Shown here: one piece after another, positions 22,959-31,980 of the stretch
Numbering within the stretch: the first letter of the stretch is position 1
Layout of the letters: every line of letters begins with the position of its first letter
Assembly (NCBI GenBank): GCA_023423695.1
Contig: JAFAFA010000155.1
Location: forward strand, 1 to 64,000
From: Pseudomonadota bacterium
Lineage (GTDB): Bacteria; Pseudomonadota; Alphaproteobacteria; Azospirillales; Azospirillaceae
Reading direction: 5' to 3'
DNA: 64,000 bases
Notes under the pieces: generated by a model
Database searches by the model: none
The model's input: only the letters and a program-made list of their open reading frames with translations
What the model was told of the DNA's origin: nothing
Translations under genes and position numbers: made by a program

Positions 22959-23555
22959 TTAGGACGACGGAGCGTTCAGCAGGCGCGGCAGGATCTGCGC
23001 ACGACGGTTGGACGGCTCACGCACGTTCGGGCCGGTCTGGACCAGCAGCTGGCTCTCGCCCTTGCCTTCGGTCGTGATGTTGGCCGTCTGGATGCCCTTG
23101 GCAATCAGAGCCTTCTTGACCGCGTCGGCACGACGCAGCGACAGCTTCTGGTTGTAGGCCGGCGAGCCCGACGTGTCGGTGTGGCCGACGACGTGGATCT
23201 TGGCGCCACCGTTCTTCAGGATGGCCGACACCGCGTCACCGATCACGCGATCGGCGGCCGGGGTGATGGTCGACTTATCCCAGTCGAAGAACACCAGATA
23301 TTCGCTCTGGACCGCGGCGACGGCGGCCGGAGCCGGAGCGGCGGCGGCCGGCGGGCACGGATAGCTGCCCTGATGGATGACGTAGCCGCCATCACCGGTG
23401 CGGGCGGCGACGTTGCCCCAGCCGATGACCGGGTTGCACCACTCGGTGCCCTTGCCGACCAGGCTCGCGTCCTGGGCATTGGCGGCCGCCGACAGACCGA
23501 AAGCGACGATGGCGGCCGGGATGGCAGCCAGACCCGCGCGAACAATAGTCTTCAT
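22959..23555 (-). CDS. OmpA-family outer-membrane/peptidoglycan-binding protein
   Basis: This 198-residue secreted protein has a signal peptide (MKTIVRAGLAAIPAAIVAFG to ANA) and a short cysteine-bearing N-terminal segment (EWCNPVIGWG to GSYPCPP), then an Ala/Pro linker. The C-terminal OmpA domain contains YLVFFDWDKSTIT, VVGHTDTSGSPAYNQKLSLRRA and the end motif NRRAQI, and should bind peptidoglycan. There is no beta-barrel of normal size, so it is a small periplasmic anchor rather than a porin. The ATG at 23555 has GGGAG at good spacing. Confidence 0.9.
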   Translation of the reverse strand: MKTIVRAGLAAIPAAIVAFGLSAAANAQDASLVGKGTEWCNPVIGWGNVAARTGDGGYVIHQGSYPCPPAAAAPAPAAVAAVQSEYLVFFDWDKSTITPAADRVIGDAVSAILKNGGAKIHVVGHTDTSGSPAYNQKLSLRRADAVKKALIAKGIQTANITTEGKGESQLLVQTGPNVREPSNRRAQILPRLLNAPSS

Positions 23556-23725
23556 TGTCTTCACTCCCTTCCAGAACCCTTCCCCATCAGAGTGCCTGCG
23601 GGGGATGAACCTATCAACCGAAGCATCCGCCCATGTGCAAGCGCGGCAGCGACCATCCCAACATGTGGTGTGCGGTGGTGTTCCGACACCTCAGCCGATT
23701 GGCCGAACCGTACCTGTTCTTGGAC

Positions 23726-24262
23726 CTATGCTCCACTTCCATAGCAGCTTTTCCGGTAGGTTTCCGCCAAATCCGTGTAACGGTGGCTGAGAACCGGAAA
23801 AACCGCGAGATCGCGCTCCGTCAGCTCGCGAACCGGTCTAGCAGGGCTGCCGGCCCACAAGAATCCGGATGTCACCCGCTTTCCGGGCGTCACCAGAGCA
23901 CCGGCGGCGACCATCGCCCGCGACTCGACATAGGCCCCATCCAGGATGCAGGCCTTCATGCCGATGAAGCAGCCGTCTTCCAGCGTGCAGGCATGCAGCA
24001 ACGCCATATGGCCGACGGTGATGTCGTCGCCGATGTAGGTGCCCTGCCCTTCAGAGGCCACGTGGATCACGGTGCCGTCCTGAATGTTGGTGCGAGCGCC
24101 GATTCGGACCTCGTTGACGTCTCCACGCACGGTGCAGCCGTACCAGATGCTGCTGTTCGCCCCGATCACGACATCACCGATCACCGCCGCCGTTTCCGCG
24201 ATGAACGCGGTCGGGTCGATGGTGGGCAGGATGCCGTTGAAGGCGCGGACAAGGCCGGTCAT
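23726..24262 (-). CDS. Gamma-carbonic anhydrase family hexapeptide protein
   Basis: This 178-residue left-handed beta-helix protein has many hexapeptide repeats. Zinc-ligand positions are visible as DGTVIHVASEG and the paired His in TVGHMALLHACTL. The family (YrdA/CaiE/PaaY-like) includes gamma-carbonic anhydrases and acyl-transferase-like proteins, so the exact reaction is not certain. It is probably cytoplasmic and trimeric. It stands alone between the OmpA-family gene and argC. Confidence 0.88.
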   Translation of the reverse strand: MTGLVRAFNGILPTIDPTAFIAETAAVIGDVVIGANSSIWYGCTVRGDVNEVRIGARTNIQDGTVIHVASEGQGTYIGDDITVGHMALLHACTLEDGCFIGMKACILDGAYVESRAMVAAGALVTPGKRVTSGFLWAGSPARPVRELTERDLAVFPVLSHRYTDLAETYRKSCYGSGA

Positions 24263-24428
24263 CAGGTCGTACCGAAGTCGTGCATGACGGGCCGGATTGA
24301 AGCACCGTAAGGCTTAAGGCACCACCTGATTTCGCATTGACAGGGCAAAGCAAATCCCGATTGGTGCCTCTGTGCAACAGTGCGGACAGGGGGCCACAAC
24401 GCTGTCACAGCCCCCTCGTGCGGACTTG

Positions 24429-25505
24429 TTACGGGAAAAGCGGCGCCTGATCGATGCCGGTGGTCTCGCCCAGACCCATCATGACGTTCATGTTCTGGAT
24501 GGCCTGGCCCGAGGCGCCCTTCACCAGATTGTCGATCACCGACACGATGATGGCGCCGCGCGGGGTGCGGTCGGCGACCACGCCGATCAGATTGTGGTTG
24601 GACGCGCGGACATGTCGCGTCGCCGGCACCACGCCGGCCGGCGTCACCCCGACGAAGGGCTCGTCTGCATAGCGGGCGGCCAGCGTCGCGCGCAGGTCGT
24701 CGGCGGTGACGCCGTCGGCCATGCGGACATAGATGGTCGCCATCATGCCGCGGTTCATCGGCACCAGATGCGGGGTGAAGGAGACGGTGACCGGCCGGCC
24801 GGCGGCCAGCCGCAGCTCCTGCTCGATCTCCGGCATGTGGCGGTGATGGCCGACGCCATAGGCGTTGAAGCCCTCCGACACCTCGGTGAACAGGTTGGCC
24901 TGCTTGGCGTCGCGGCCGGCGCCCGACACGCCGGACTTGGCGTCGATGATGATGCCGCCCGGTTCGATCTGGTTCTCCAGCAGCAGCGGCAGCAGCGGCA
25001 GCAGCGAGCAGGTCGGATAGCAGCCGGGATTCGCCACCACCCGCGCCTTGCGCACGCCCTGGCGGTTGAACTCGGTCAGGCCGTAGGCGACCTCCTTCTG
25101 CAGGCCGACGGCGCGGTGCTCATGGCCGTACCAAGTGGCATACTCGGCCGGGTCGCTCAGGCGGAAATCGGCGGACAGATCGACAACCTTCAGCCCGCTG
25201 GGCAGGCCGGCGACCACCTCCTGCGTGGTGCCGTGCGGCAGGGCACAGAAGATGAAGTCCAGGCCGTCCCACTTCAGCTGTTCGATCTTCACCAGATCGG
25301 GCAGGCCATAGCCACCCAGATGCGGGAACACCTCCGCCATCGGCTTGCCGGCCTGTCGTTCGGCGGTCAGGGCGGCGATCTCGACGTTCGGGTGGCGCAG
25401 CAGCATGCGCACCAGTTCGGCGCCGGTGTAACCGGAAGCGCCCAGGATGCCGACGCGGATTTTCGAACCGCCGGGAGTGCTGCCCGGAATGCTGATCGAG
25501 GCCAT
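24429..25505 (-). CDS. argC: N-acetyl-gamma-glutamyl-phosphate reductase
   Basis: This 358-residue, type 1 ArgC carries out the NADPH-dependent third step of arginine synthesis. It has the dinucleotide-binding start VGILGASGYTGAELVRML, the catalytic Cys162 in NPGCYPT, and the GHHRHMPEIEQEL segment. It lies downstream of rplM-rpsI on the same strand, an arrangement seen in other alphaproteobacteria, but a strong terminator separates it from rpsI, so it probably has its own promoter. Confidence 0.96.
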   Translation of the reverse strand: MASISIPGSTPGGSKIRVGILGASGYTGAELVRMLLRHPNVEIAALTAERQAGKPMAEVFPHLGGYGLPDLVKIEQLKWDGLDFIFCALPHGTTQEVVAGLPSGLKVVDLSADFRLSDPAEYATWYGHEHRAVGLQKEVAYGLTEFNRQGVRKARVVANPGCYPTCSLLPLLPLLLENQIEPGGIIIDAKSGVSGAGRDAKQANLFTEVSEGFNAYGVGHHRHMPEIEQELRLAAGRPVTVSFTPHLVPMNRGMMATIYVRMADGVTADDLRATLAARYADEPFVGVTPAGVVPATRHVRASNHNLIGVVADRTPRGAIIVSVIDNLVKGASGQAIQNMNVMMGLGETTGIDQAPLFP

Positions 25506-25559
25506 GGAGGCGATGTCCTTCGCTTGACGGGAGGAACGCTTGATTGGTGGGATCGAGAC

Positions 25560-25594
25560 AAAAAGAAAGGGGCGCCCCTTTCGGGACGCCCCTC
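25560..25594 (-). terminator. Rho-independent terminator after rpsI
   Basis: On the minus strand the stem AGGGGCG pairs with CGCCCCT across a loop that can itself pair, followed by TTCTTTTTGT. It lies 34 bp after the rpsI stop and should end the rplM-rpsI transcript. Confidence 0.85.
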
Positions 25595-25628
25595 GCTTGT
25601 ACCGTAAAGCCGCGGGCCCGTGTAGGGA

Positions 25629-26117
25629 TTAGCGCTTCGAGAACTGGAAGCTGCGGCGGGCCTTGGCGCGGCCGTACTTCTTACGCTCGACCGTACGGGC
25701 GTCGCGGGTCAGGAAGCCGGCGGCCTTCAACGGCGGGCGCAGGGCCGGCTCGAAGTAGGTCAGCGCCTTGGAGATGCCGTGACGGACGGCACCGGCCTGG
25801 CCCGACAGACCGCCACCGGCGACGGTGGCGACGACGTCGAACTGGTCCAGACGCTCGGTGACGCCGAACGGCTGGGCGATCATCATGCGCAGCACCGGAC
25901 GGGCGAAATAGACCGTCTGGTCGCGGCCGTTCACGGTGACCTTGCCGGTGCCCGGCTTGATCCACACGCGGGCGACGGCGTCCTTGCGCTTGCCGGTGGC
26001 ATAGGCGCGGCCCTGGGCGTCCAGCTTCGGAGCGGCGAGCTCCTCGGTGACGGTCGCGGTGGCGGCGGCGCCCGTCAGTTCCTTGAGGCTGGAGAGGGTG
26101 GTGGTGACCTGGGCCAT
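25629..26117 (-). CDS. rpsI: 30S ribosomal protein S9
   Basis: This is a 162-residue S9 of the small ribosomal subunit. The conserved part begins at YATGKRKDAVARVWIKPG and ends with the typical KKYGRAKARRSFQFSKR tail that contacts the P-site tRNA. An N-terminal extension of about 30 residues is common in alphaproteobacteria. It lies 2 bp after rplM in the usual order. Confidence 0.98.
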   Translation of the reverse strand: MAQVTTTLSSLKELTGAAATATVTEELAAPKLDAQGRAYATGKRKDAVARVWIKPGTGKVTVNGRDQTVYFARPVLRMMIAQPFGVTERLDQFDVVATVAGGGLSGQAGAVRHGISKALTYFEPALRPPLKAAGFLTRDARTVERKKYGRAKARRSFQFSKR

Positions 26118-26119
26118 GC

Positions 26120-26584
26120 TTACGCGCTCCGCTTATTCTTCGGGTTCAGGGCGCCGATGTCGAGGGCGACCGGCTGCTGCGCATCGTGCGGATGCGTGGC
26201 GCCCTTGTAGACCTTGAGATGGGTCATCTGCTGACGGCCGAGCGGACCGCGCGGAACCATACGCTCCACGGCCTTCTCGATCACACGCTCCGGATACTTG
26301 CCGTCCAGGATCTGGCCCTTGGAACGGCCCTTGATCCCGCCCGGATAGCCGGTGTGCCAGTAGAAGATGTCGGCATCGCGCTTGTTGCCGGTCAGCTTCA
26401 CCTTCTCAGCATTGATCACGACGACATGGTCGCCGCAATCCATGTGCGGGGTGTAGGTCGGCTTGTTCTTGCCACGCAGGATGTTCGCCAGGATGCTGGC
26501 GAGCCGGCCGAGAACGAGGCCGTCGGCGTCGACGACGTACCACTTCTTCTCGATATCGGTCGGCTTCAGATTGAAGGTCTTCAT
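26120..26584 (-). CDS. rplM: 50S ribosomal protein L13
   Basis: This 154-residue L13 of the large subunit shows WYVVDADGLVLGRLAS, HMDCGDHVVVINAEK and MVPRGPLGRQQM. The ATG at 26584 (MKTFNLKPTDIEKKW) is preferred over a GTG two codons upstream. It is the first gene of the rplM-rpsI operon, with a sigma70-like promoter about 70 bp upstream. Confidence 0.98.
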   Translation of the reverse strand: MKTFNLKPTDIEKKWYVVDADGLVLGRLASILANILRGKNKPTYTPHMDCGDHVVVINAEKVKLTGNKRDADIFYWHTGYPGGIKGRSKGQILDGKYPERVIEKAVERMVPRGPLGRQQMTHLKVYKGATHPHDAQQPVALDIGALNPKNKRSA

Positions 26585-26651
26585 CGCCACACTCGTTTCT
26601 TCGAATACGGATCGGCAGGCCGCCGAATCCGGGGCGCCGAAGCGGACGGCT

Positions 26652-26680
26652 TTCTACGGGCAGCGACACATCTCTGTCAA
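26652..26680 (-). promoter_or_regulatory. Probable sigma70 promoter of rplM
   Basis: On the minus strand TTGACA (26675-26680) is followed after 17 bases by GTAGAA (26652-26657), about 70 bp before the rplM start. The -35 element is perfect and the -10 element is weak. Confidence 0.5.
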
Positions 26681-26717
26681 CCGAAAAATTTCCGTTTTAT
26701 ATCAATGCGTTGCAAGC

Positions 26718-26801
26718 GCGGTAATTAGATACCGCTTCGCCAAACCCGTTGATATTAAACAGATTTCTAAGAGGCCTCATCTACACGGTAATGAGATACC
26801 G
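26718..26801. repeat. Pair of similar palindromes upstream of rplM
   Basis: GCGGTAATTAGATACCGC (26718-26735) is a perfect 6-bp inverted repeat with a 6-bp spacer. CGGTAATGAGATACCG (26786-26801) is nearly identical and lies in the last codons of the thioesterase gene. They are 68 bp apart and could be operators for an unknown regulator of the rplM promoter. Confidence 0.45.
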
Positions 26802-27285
26802 CAACAGTTACGGGATCGTGCGGGGGGATGGAGTAGGTGCCGGTGACATGGGCGACCGGCTCCGGATCGCCTTCGGAGAACAGCAGGATCTCGCCATAGG
26901 CCAGCCGCTTGCCCAGCTTCAGGACGCGCGCCTCGGCGATGATGGCGACGGGCGGCGGGCGGCGCAGGAAGTTGATGGTCATGCTGGTGGTCACCGCCAG
27001 TTCCACCCGTCCGATCAGGCTCAGCACCGCGCCGTAGAGCGCAACATCGGCCAGCCCGAACATGGCAGGACCGGTGACCGTGCCGCCGGGCCGGACGAAA
27101 TCGTCCTTGTAGGGCAGCCGCAGGCGGATCGTGCCGGCGCCGAGGCTGTCGACGACGATGCCGAAGTTGCCGACCAGGGGAACCCCCTCGCGGATCAGCT
27201 CCTCCAGCTCCTCCCTGGTCATGGCTGGACCGGGGGCTGGAGTGGGGGCGGGAGCGGCGCTTTGTGCGGAATCGACGGCGGACAT
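26767..27285 (-). CDS. PaaI-like hotdog-fold thioesterase
   Basis: This 172-residue protein has an Ala/Pro-rich N terminus. The hotdog domain spans residues about 35-150: VGNFGIVVDSLGAGTIRLRLPY, then PAMFGLADVALYGAVLSLIG, whose helix usually carries the catalytic Asp, and TTSMTINFLRRP. Family members hydrolyse acyl- or phenylacetyl-CoA thioesters; the substrate here is unknown. It lies upstream of rplM on the same strand with about 180 bp between. Confidence 0.85.
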   Translation of the reverse strand: MSAVDSAQSAAPAPTPAPGPAMTREELEELIREGVPLVGNFGIVVDSLGAGTIRLRLPYKDDFVRPGGTVTGPAMFGLADVALYGAVLSLIGRVELAVTTSMTINFLRRPPPVAIIAEARVLKLGKRLAYGEILLFSEGDPEPVAHVTGTYSIPPHDPVTVAVSHYRVDEAS

Positions 27286-27357
27286 GGACCCTCGGCCGGT
27301 GATCTTGATTGGATCACCGGACTGTGCGCCATCCCGTCCATTCGGACAAGTATGGAG

Positions 27358-28089
27358 CTATTCGGCCGGCTTCCCTTCCGCCGGGACGGGGTCGGCGGAC
27401 GGTGCGGAGACCGCAGGCGCCGGAACGTTGTCGGTAGGGGCGGTCAGGCGAATGGGGCCGCCGCCGCTGGACGGCGCGGGGCCGGCGGCGGATTCCGACG
27501 GTGCCTGTGCCGCAGGCGGAGCGAGCGGCACCGCCTTGATGTCCGATTTCGGCACTTCCGGCTTCGGGACCTCGACAGCGGCCTCTGTCTTGACCGGATC
27601 AGCCTTGGCGGTCGTGGACTCGGCGGGCGACGAATAGTCGGGCACGATGCGGGCCTGACTGCCCGTGATGACCAGAACCTTCTGGCCGATGGGCAGCGGC
27701 TGCGGTTCCTTCTGGGTCAGCGACAGCAGGTCGCCGTTGGATTTGCGGACGATGTATTCCCAGCCGGTGGTGTCGCCGGCGATATGCTCGATCGCCGTGC
27801 CCAACAGGCCGCCGATCGCCGTGCCGCCGACCGTGCCCAGCGCTGCGTTCATGCCGCCGGAGCCGACCTGGGCACCCAGGATGCCGCCCGCCGCCCCGCC
27901 GCTGACGGCGCCGACCGTGCCATTGGCGCTGATCGCCACCTGACGGAATCCGACCACGACCGCCGGCTCCACCTTGTTGGCCTGCTGGACCGCGCTGGAG
28001 GAGTAGGTGTTGGGGGAATAGTCGGAGCTGCAGCCCGCGAGAGCGCCGGCCGCGGCGATGAACAGGCAAAAGGAAACCGATCGGAGCAC
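27358..28089 (-). CDS. Glycine-zipper outer-membrane lipoprotein
   Basis: This lipoprotein has about 243 residues. The chosen GTG start gives a signal peptide (SVSFCLFIAAAGALAGCSS) with a lipobox Cys at about residue 20; the frame runs open to 28416, but the upstream part has no support. A Gly-zipper two-helix segment follows (NGTVGAVSGGAAGGILGAQV to GGLLGTAIEH), like SlyB/OmpA-linked proteins of the outer membrane. The C-terminal half is Pro/Ala-rich and probably disordered. The start codon and its ribosome site are weak. Confidence 0.7.
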   Translation of the reverse strand: MLRSVSFCLFIAAAGALAGCSSDYSPNTYSSSAVQQANKVEPAVVVGFRQVAISANGTVGAVSGGAAGGILGAQVGSGGMNAALGTVGGTAIGGLLGTAIEHIAGDTTGWEYIVRKSNGDLLSLTQKEPQPLPIGQKVLVITGSQARIVPDYSSPAESTTAKADPVKTEAAVEVPKPEVPKSDIKAVPLAPPAAQAPSESAAGPAPSSGGGPIRLTAPTDNVPAPAVSAPSADPVPAEGKPAE

Positions 28090-28279
28090 GGGGAGGGATC
28101 CATCCGTTTTGAGACCCGTCCTGTCTCTTACGGCAAAGCAAGCCTGCTCGTCACCGGGCAAAATCCGGACAAGGCCGGAAGGCTGCATTGCGGTGCGGCG
28201 ATGTCCGGTGACCGATCGTCGGCAACGGCTGCGCCCCTGCGCTGTTGGGAAGGCATCGTCACAACCGGGAGCAACCACG

Positions 28280-28447
28280 ATGAACGATGCGTCCAAGCAG
28301 GGAAAACCGGAAAACGATACGGCCAAGGCCGGCAAGCCGTCCAACGCCGGCACCGACCAGGACCGGGACAAAACCCTGACCGAGAAGTCGGAGGAAGAGG
28401 CCGGGGGTGCCAACAAGAAGACCCCAGGCCCGATCTACGACGTCTGA
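28280..28447 (+). CDS. Small hydrophilic protein
   Basis: This 55-residue, highly charged, Gly/Lys/Asp-rich peptide is probably disordered, ending NKKTPGPIYDV. The ATG at 28280 has GGGAG eight bases upstream. It resembles small stress-associated disordered proteins, but no family is certain. A perfect hairpin follows. Confidence 0.55.
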   Translation: MNDASKQGKPENDTAKAGKPSNAGTDQDRDKTLTEKSEEEAGGANKKTPGPIYDV

Positions 28448-28484
28448 GGTCCGCCCGACGCCATGGACGGGGTGCAATGGAAAA

Positions 28485-28515
28485 CGGCCGGGGAAGAGCC
28501 TGTCTTCCCCGGCCG
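28485..28515 (-). terminator. Hairpin terminator between convergent genes
   Basis: CGGCCGGGGAAGA pairs perfectly with TCTTCCCCGGCCG. On the minus strand it is followed by TTTTCC, so it best serves the DUF892 gene. On the plus strand it lies 38 bp after the small hydrophilic protein but lacks a T run. Confidence 0.75.
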
Positions 28516-28543
28516 CCTCATTGCGGGCGGATCGGATCCGGCG

Positions 28544-29065
28544 TCAGCGGCCGGCAGTCTGGTCGCTGGCCTTCAGCGACAGGTATTTCAGGGTCAGGGT
28601 CGGCACATTCTCGATCACCCAGGACGCCATCGCCTCCTCCTCGCGCAGCGAGGTCTGCAGAAGCGGCACGGCGAAGGCGAAATTGCCGGCGTCGGCCACG
28701 GTCAGCAGTGACCGGTAGCTCGCCACCTCGAAATTCTCGAAGGCGTAGTTGGCAAAGGAGTTCTTGAGGATTTCGTCCTCGGCGAAGCTGTGGCCCAGCG
28801 CCGCCAGATTGCCCATGATCGACAGGGCGGTGTCCTTCAAGCCGGAATGGCTTTCCTGCAACTGGTCCAGGATCTGATCGAGACGGGTTATCTGCGCCTC
28901 GGTCTCGCCACGGTGCATGCGCAGATGGTCGGCGACCTCCGGATAATTCACCAGACGGTCCAGCTGGCGGTCCATCAGCGCAAGCGCCTGCTGTTCGACC
29001 GCGTGGGCGTTGCGCAGGCCGGTGACGAACAGCGCGCGCGTGAGATCCGCGGGATAAGCGGCCAT
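28544..29065 (-). CDS. DUF892/YciE-YciF-type ferritin-like protein
   Basis: This 173-residue four-helix-bundle protein has carboxylate and His positions such as RNAHAVEQQALALM, HLRMHRGETEAQI and NYAFENFEVASY, matching the ferritin-like DUF892 family linked to stress responses. It probably binds two metal ions. The ATG has AGGAG at good spacing. The 258 bp upstream to the LysR gene hold nothing I can identify. Confidence 0.88.
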   Translation of the reverse strand: MAAYPADLTRALFVTGLRNAHAVEQQALALMDRQLDRLVNYPEVADHLRMHRGETEAQITRLDQILDQLQESHSGLKDTALSIMGNLAALGHSFAEDEILKNSFANYAFENFEVASYRSLLTVADAGNFAFAVPLLQTSLREEEAMASWVIENVPTLTLKYLSLKASDQTAGR

Positions 29066-29323
29066 GAATATGCTCCTGTGGTGTCGATGTTCCGTTGAAC
29101 GTCTGCCCGCACCAACAGGGCGGCCACGTTTTCGACCCCCTGCCGCTTCGGACCTACCCCGACGGGACAGGCGGATGGCCCCTCGGATGCCGAACCGCGC
29201 GCTGGCGGGGCGACGACCCCGCGGCGGGATGCGACGCGGCGGGTGGATGGGGTGAGAGCGGATATGCCACCTGTGGATTCAGCGGGGCCCGCGATCCCTG
29301 ATCCTCCGGCCAAGGCCCTGCGC

Positions 29324-30223
29324 TCAGCTCCGCAGCACAGCCAGCGCCGACAACCCCTGCACCGCATGGTCGAGGAAGGCGCGCACCCGGCCGGGCATCA
29401 GCCGCGCCGTCGGCACCACGACATGGACCGGCAGCGGCGCCGGCTCGGCATGCGGCATCAGGCGCACAAGGGATCCGGCGGCGATGTCGTCGGCCGCCTG
29501 ATAGGACAGCGGCCGGGCGATGCCATGCCCGTCGCGCGCGGCGAGCAGGGCGGGCTCGATGTGGCTGACCGCCAGCCGCGGGGTGACCCGCACCACCCGC
29601 TCCCGCCCGTCGACCAGAAATCGCCAGTCCGGCGGACCGGGGCGGGCGGTCGACAGGATGATGTCGTGACCGGCTAGGTCCTCCGGCATCGCGGGCGTGC
29701 CGCGCCGCGCCAGATAGCCGGGGCTGGCGACCAGATAGCGCGCGACCTGCCCCACCCGTCGGGCGACGAGGCCGGAGTCGGGCAGCGGCCCGATACGGAT
29801 CGCGACGTCCAGTTCCTCCTCGATCAGGTCGAGATTGCCATCGGACAGCACCAGCTCGACCCGGATGTCGGGGAAGGCTCGCATGAAGTCGAGGACCAGC
29901 GGCGTCACATGCTTGCGCCCGAACATCACCGGAGCGGTGACGCGAAGCCGCCCGCGCAACGGCCGGTCGGTGCCGGTGGCGGCCAGCGCCTCGTCATAGT
30001 CGGCCAGCAACCGGCGCGCCTGCTCGGCCAGCCGCCGCCCGGCGTCAGTGGGGGAGAGGTTGCGGGTGGTGCGCTCGATCAGCCGCAGGCCCAGCCGCTC
30101 CTCCAGCCCCGACAACGCGCGGGTGACGGCGGGCGCCGACCGCCGCAGCCGCTTGGCCGCCCCGGCGAGGCTGCCGGCCTCCAGGATCGCGACGAAGATC
30201 GCCAGTTCGTCCAGCCGGTCCAA
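29324..30223 (-). CDS. LysR-family transcription regulator
   Basis: This 299-residue LysR-type regulator has an N-terminal winged helix (DELAIFVAILEAGSLAGAAK to LSGLEERLGLRLIERTTR) and a substrate-binding domain. The best start is a TTG at 30223; no upstream ATG fits. It is divergent from the glutathione S-transferase gene and likely regulates it, since a TTTGATCAAA palindrome lies in the 108-bp gap. Confidence 0.92.
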   Translation of the reverse strand: MDRLDELAIFVAILEAGSLAGAAKRLRRSAPAVTRALSGLEERLGLRLIERTTRNLSPTDAGRRLAEQARRLLADYDEALAATGTDRPLRGRLRVTAPVMFGRKHVTPLVLDFMRAFPDIRVELVLSDGNLDLIEEELDVAIRIGPLPDSGLVARRVGQVARYLVASPGYLARRGTPAMPEDLAGHDIILSTARPGPPDWRFLVDGRERVVRVTPRLAVSHIEPALLAARDGHGIARPLSYQAADDIAAGSLVRLMPHAEPAPLPVHVVVPTARLMPGRVRAFLDHAVQGLSALAVLRS

Positions 30224-30251
30224 GATTGTTCCGATTTCTGAAAGAGTGCCT

Positions 30252-30261
30252 TTTGATCAAA
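30252..30261. promoter_or_regulatory. Candidate LysR operator palindrome
   Basis: TTTGATCAAA is a perfect 10-bp palindrome in the short gap between the divergent LysR and GST genes, a usual place for a LysR site. It is short, so chance is possible. Confidence 0.35.
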
Positions 30262-30331
30262 GCGCATTCCTGCGTCAAGGCGCAAGTGGTTGGCTGTGGG
30301 CATCCGCGATCCAGCAAGGAGGAGCCCTGCG

Positions 30332-30964
30332 ATGAGCATCAGCACCGAACCCGCCATCACGCTCTACGGCATGCGTCTATCGGGTCACGTCCACCGGGTG
30401 GAAGCGTTCCTGAACATCCTCGGCCTGCCCCACCACTATGTCGAAACCGACGCCAACCGGCGGCGGTCGGACGCCTTCCTCGCCCTGAACCCGCTCGGGC
30501 AGATTCCGGTGCTGGTCGACGGCGACCTCGTCCTGCCGGACTCCACCGCCATCCTGGTCTATCTTGCCGACCGCTATGACGATTCCGGACTGTGGAACCC
30601 GAAGTCGCCGGAGGAGGCGGCACGGGTCCAGCGCTGGCTGTCGATCGCATCCGGCGACCTGCGCTTCGGGCCGGCACTGGCGCGCGTCCTGACCCTGTGG
30701 GGCGGGGCCGGCTCGCTGACCGACGCGCAACGGATCGCCGAGCGCGTCCTGCGCTTCATGGACGGGCATCTGGCCGGCCGCGACTGGCTGGCGGCGGAGC
30801 GGCCGACCATCGCCGACATCGCCTGCTACGCCTATGTCGCCCGCGCCCCGGAAGGGCACATCCCGCTCGATCCCTATCCCGCGGTCCGCCGCTGGCTGGA
30901 GCGGGTGGAGGCGATCCCGGCGCTGCCCCCGATGCCCCAAAGCGCCATCCCGCAATCCGCCTGA
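30332..30964 (+). CDS. Glutathione S-transferase
   Basis: This 210-residue cytosolic GST has an N-terminal thioredoxin fold (ITLYGMRLSGHVHRVEAFLN, NPLGQIPVLVDGD, PDSTAILVYLADRY) and a C-terminal helical domain with ERPTIADIACYAYV. It probably conjugates or reduces electrophiles with glutathione; the substrate is unknown. The ATG at 30332 follows AAGGAGGA closely. The flavin-fold gene starts 36 bp downstream, so the two are an operon. Confidence 0.93.
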   Translation: MSISTEPAITLYGMRLSGHVHRVEAFLNILGLPHHYVETDANRRRSDAFLALNPLGQIPVLVDGDLVLPDSTAILVYLADRYDDSGLWNPKSPEEAARVQRWLSIASGDLRFGPALARVLTLWGGAGSLTDAQRIAERVLRFMDGHLAGRDWLAAERPTIADIACYAYVARAPEGHIPLDPYPAVRRWLERVEAIPALPPMPQSAIPQSA

Positions 30965-31000
30965 ACGCCTTCCCGCTATTCCGAACAAAGGAGCACGGCC

Positions 31001-31876
31001 ATGGACCAGGACCGCATCCCCGATCCCTTCCATCCCGGCGAGCGGGAGGCGCAGGCGCGGGCCGGGTTTCGCGTGCCGTCGGCGCCGATCCGCGACCGGC
31101 TGATCCCCCAGCACCAGGAGTTCTATCCGCTGCTGCCCTGGCTGCTGGTCGCCGCACGGGACGAGGCCGGCGACCCGTCAGCCGGTGTGCTGACCGGCGC
31201 CCCCGGCTTCGTCGCCGCGACCGACCCGCGAATGCTGTGGGTGCGGCCGGACGTTGGCGCGTGGCACCCCTGGCCGGCCGGACCAGCGGTCGGCGATCCG
31301 GTGGCCGCGCTGGGGATCGACCTCGGCACCCGCCGCCGCAACCGGGTGAACGGCCGGGTGGCGGCGCGCGACGGGCAGGCCTTTGCGATAGGGGTGGAGG
31401 AGAGCTTCGGCAACTGTCCGCAGTACATCCATGTCCGCCGGACGGAGACCACCCCCCCCTCACCCGCCGGGACGGTGGAAGCACTGTCCGGATTGGACGG
31501 CGAGGCACGGCGCCTGATCGGTGCGGCGGACACCGCCTTTGTCGCCTCCGCCTCGTCGGCGGGGAAGGACGCCCGGCTGGACGTGTCGCACCGGGGCGGG
31601 CCGCGGGGTTTCATCCGCGTCGACGGCGACCGGCTGATCGTGCCGGACTATGCCGGCAATCGCTATTTCAACACGCTGGGCAACATGCTGCTGAACCCGC
31701 GCGCCGGGCTGCTGCTGGTCGATGTCGCCAGCGGCGACGTGCTGCACCTGACCGGAGCCGTCGGCATCGATTGGGAACCCGATCCCGAACTCCCCCACGC
31801 ACAGCGAAGCTGGAGCCTGCAGGTGGAGCGCGGGTGGCGGCGGAAGGCCGCGATCCCACTGCGTTGGAGCGACTAG
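31001..31876 (+). CDS. Pyridoxamine-phosphate-oxidase-like FMN protein
   Basis: This 291-residue flavin-binding split-barrel protein has FYPLLPWLLVAARDEAGDP, RRRNRVNGRV, the NCPQYIHVRR motif and, near the C terminus, DYAGNRYFNTLGNMLLNPR. This large subtype typically occurs beside glutathione S-transferase or ferredoxin-reductase genes. It probably uses FMN in a detoxifying redox reaction, but the substrate is unknown. It shares an operon with the GST gene, probably under the divergent LysR. Confidence 0.88.
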   Translation: MDQDRIPDPFHPGEREAQARAGFRVPSAPIRDRLIPQHQEFYPLLPWLLVAARDEAGDPSAGVLTGAPGFVAATDPRMLWVRPDVGAWHPWPAGPAVGDPVAALGIDLGTRRRNRVNGRVAARDGQAFAIGVEESFGNCPQYIHVRRTETTPPSPAGTVEALSGLDGEARRLIGAADTAFVASASSAGKDARLDVSHRGGPRGFIRVDGDRLIVPDYAGNRYFNTLGNMLLNPRAGLLLVDVASGDVLHLTGAVGIDWEPDPELPHAQRSWSLQVERGWRRKAAIPLRWSD

Positions 31877-31980
31877 GGGCGTACTGGGATACCATGACGC
31901 AAGCGTCACCGGACCGTCGCCAAGCACCCGAAATTGTGGTTCGATGACGGTTCCATGACATTTGATGGATGGGTGTGTCG

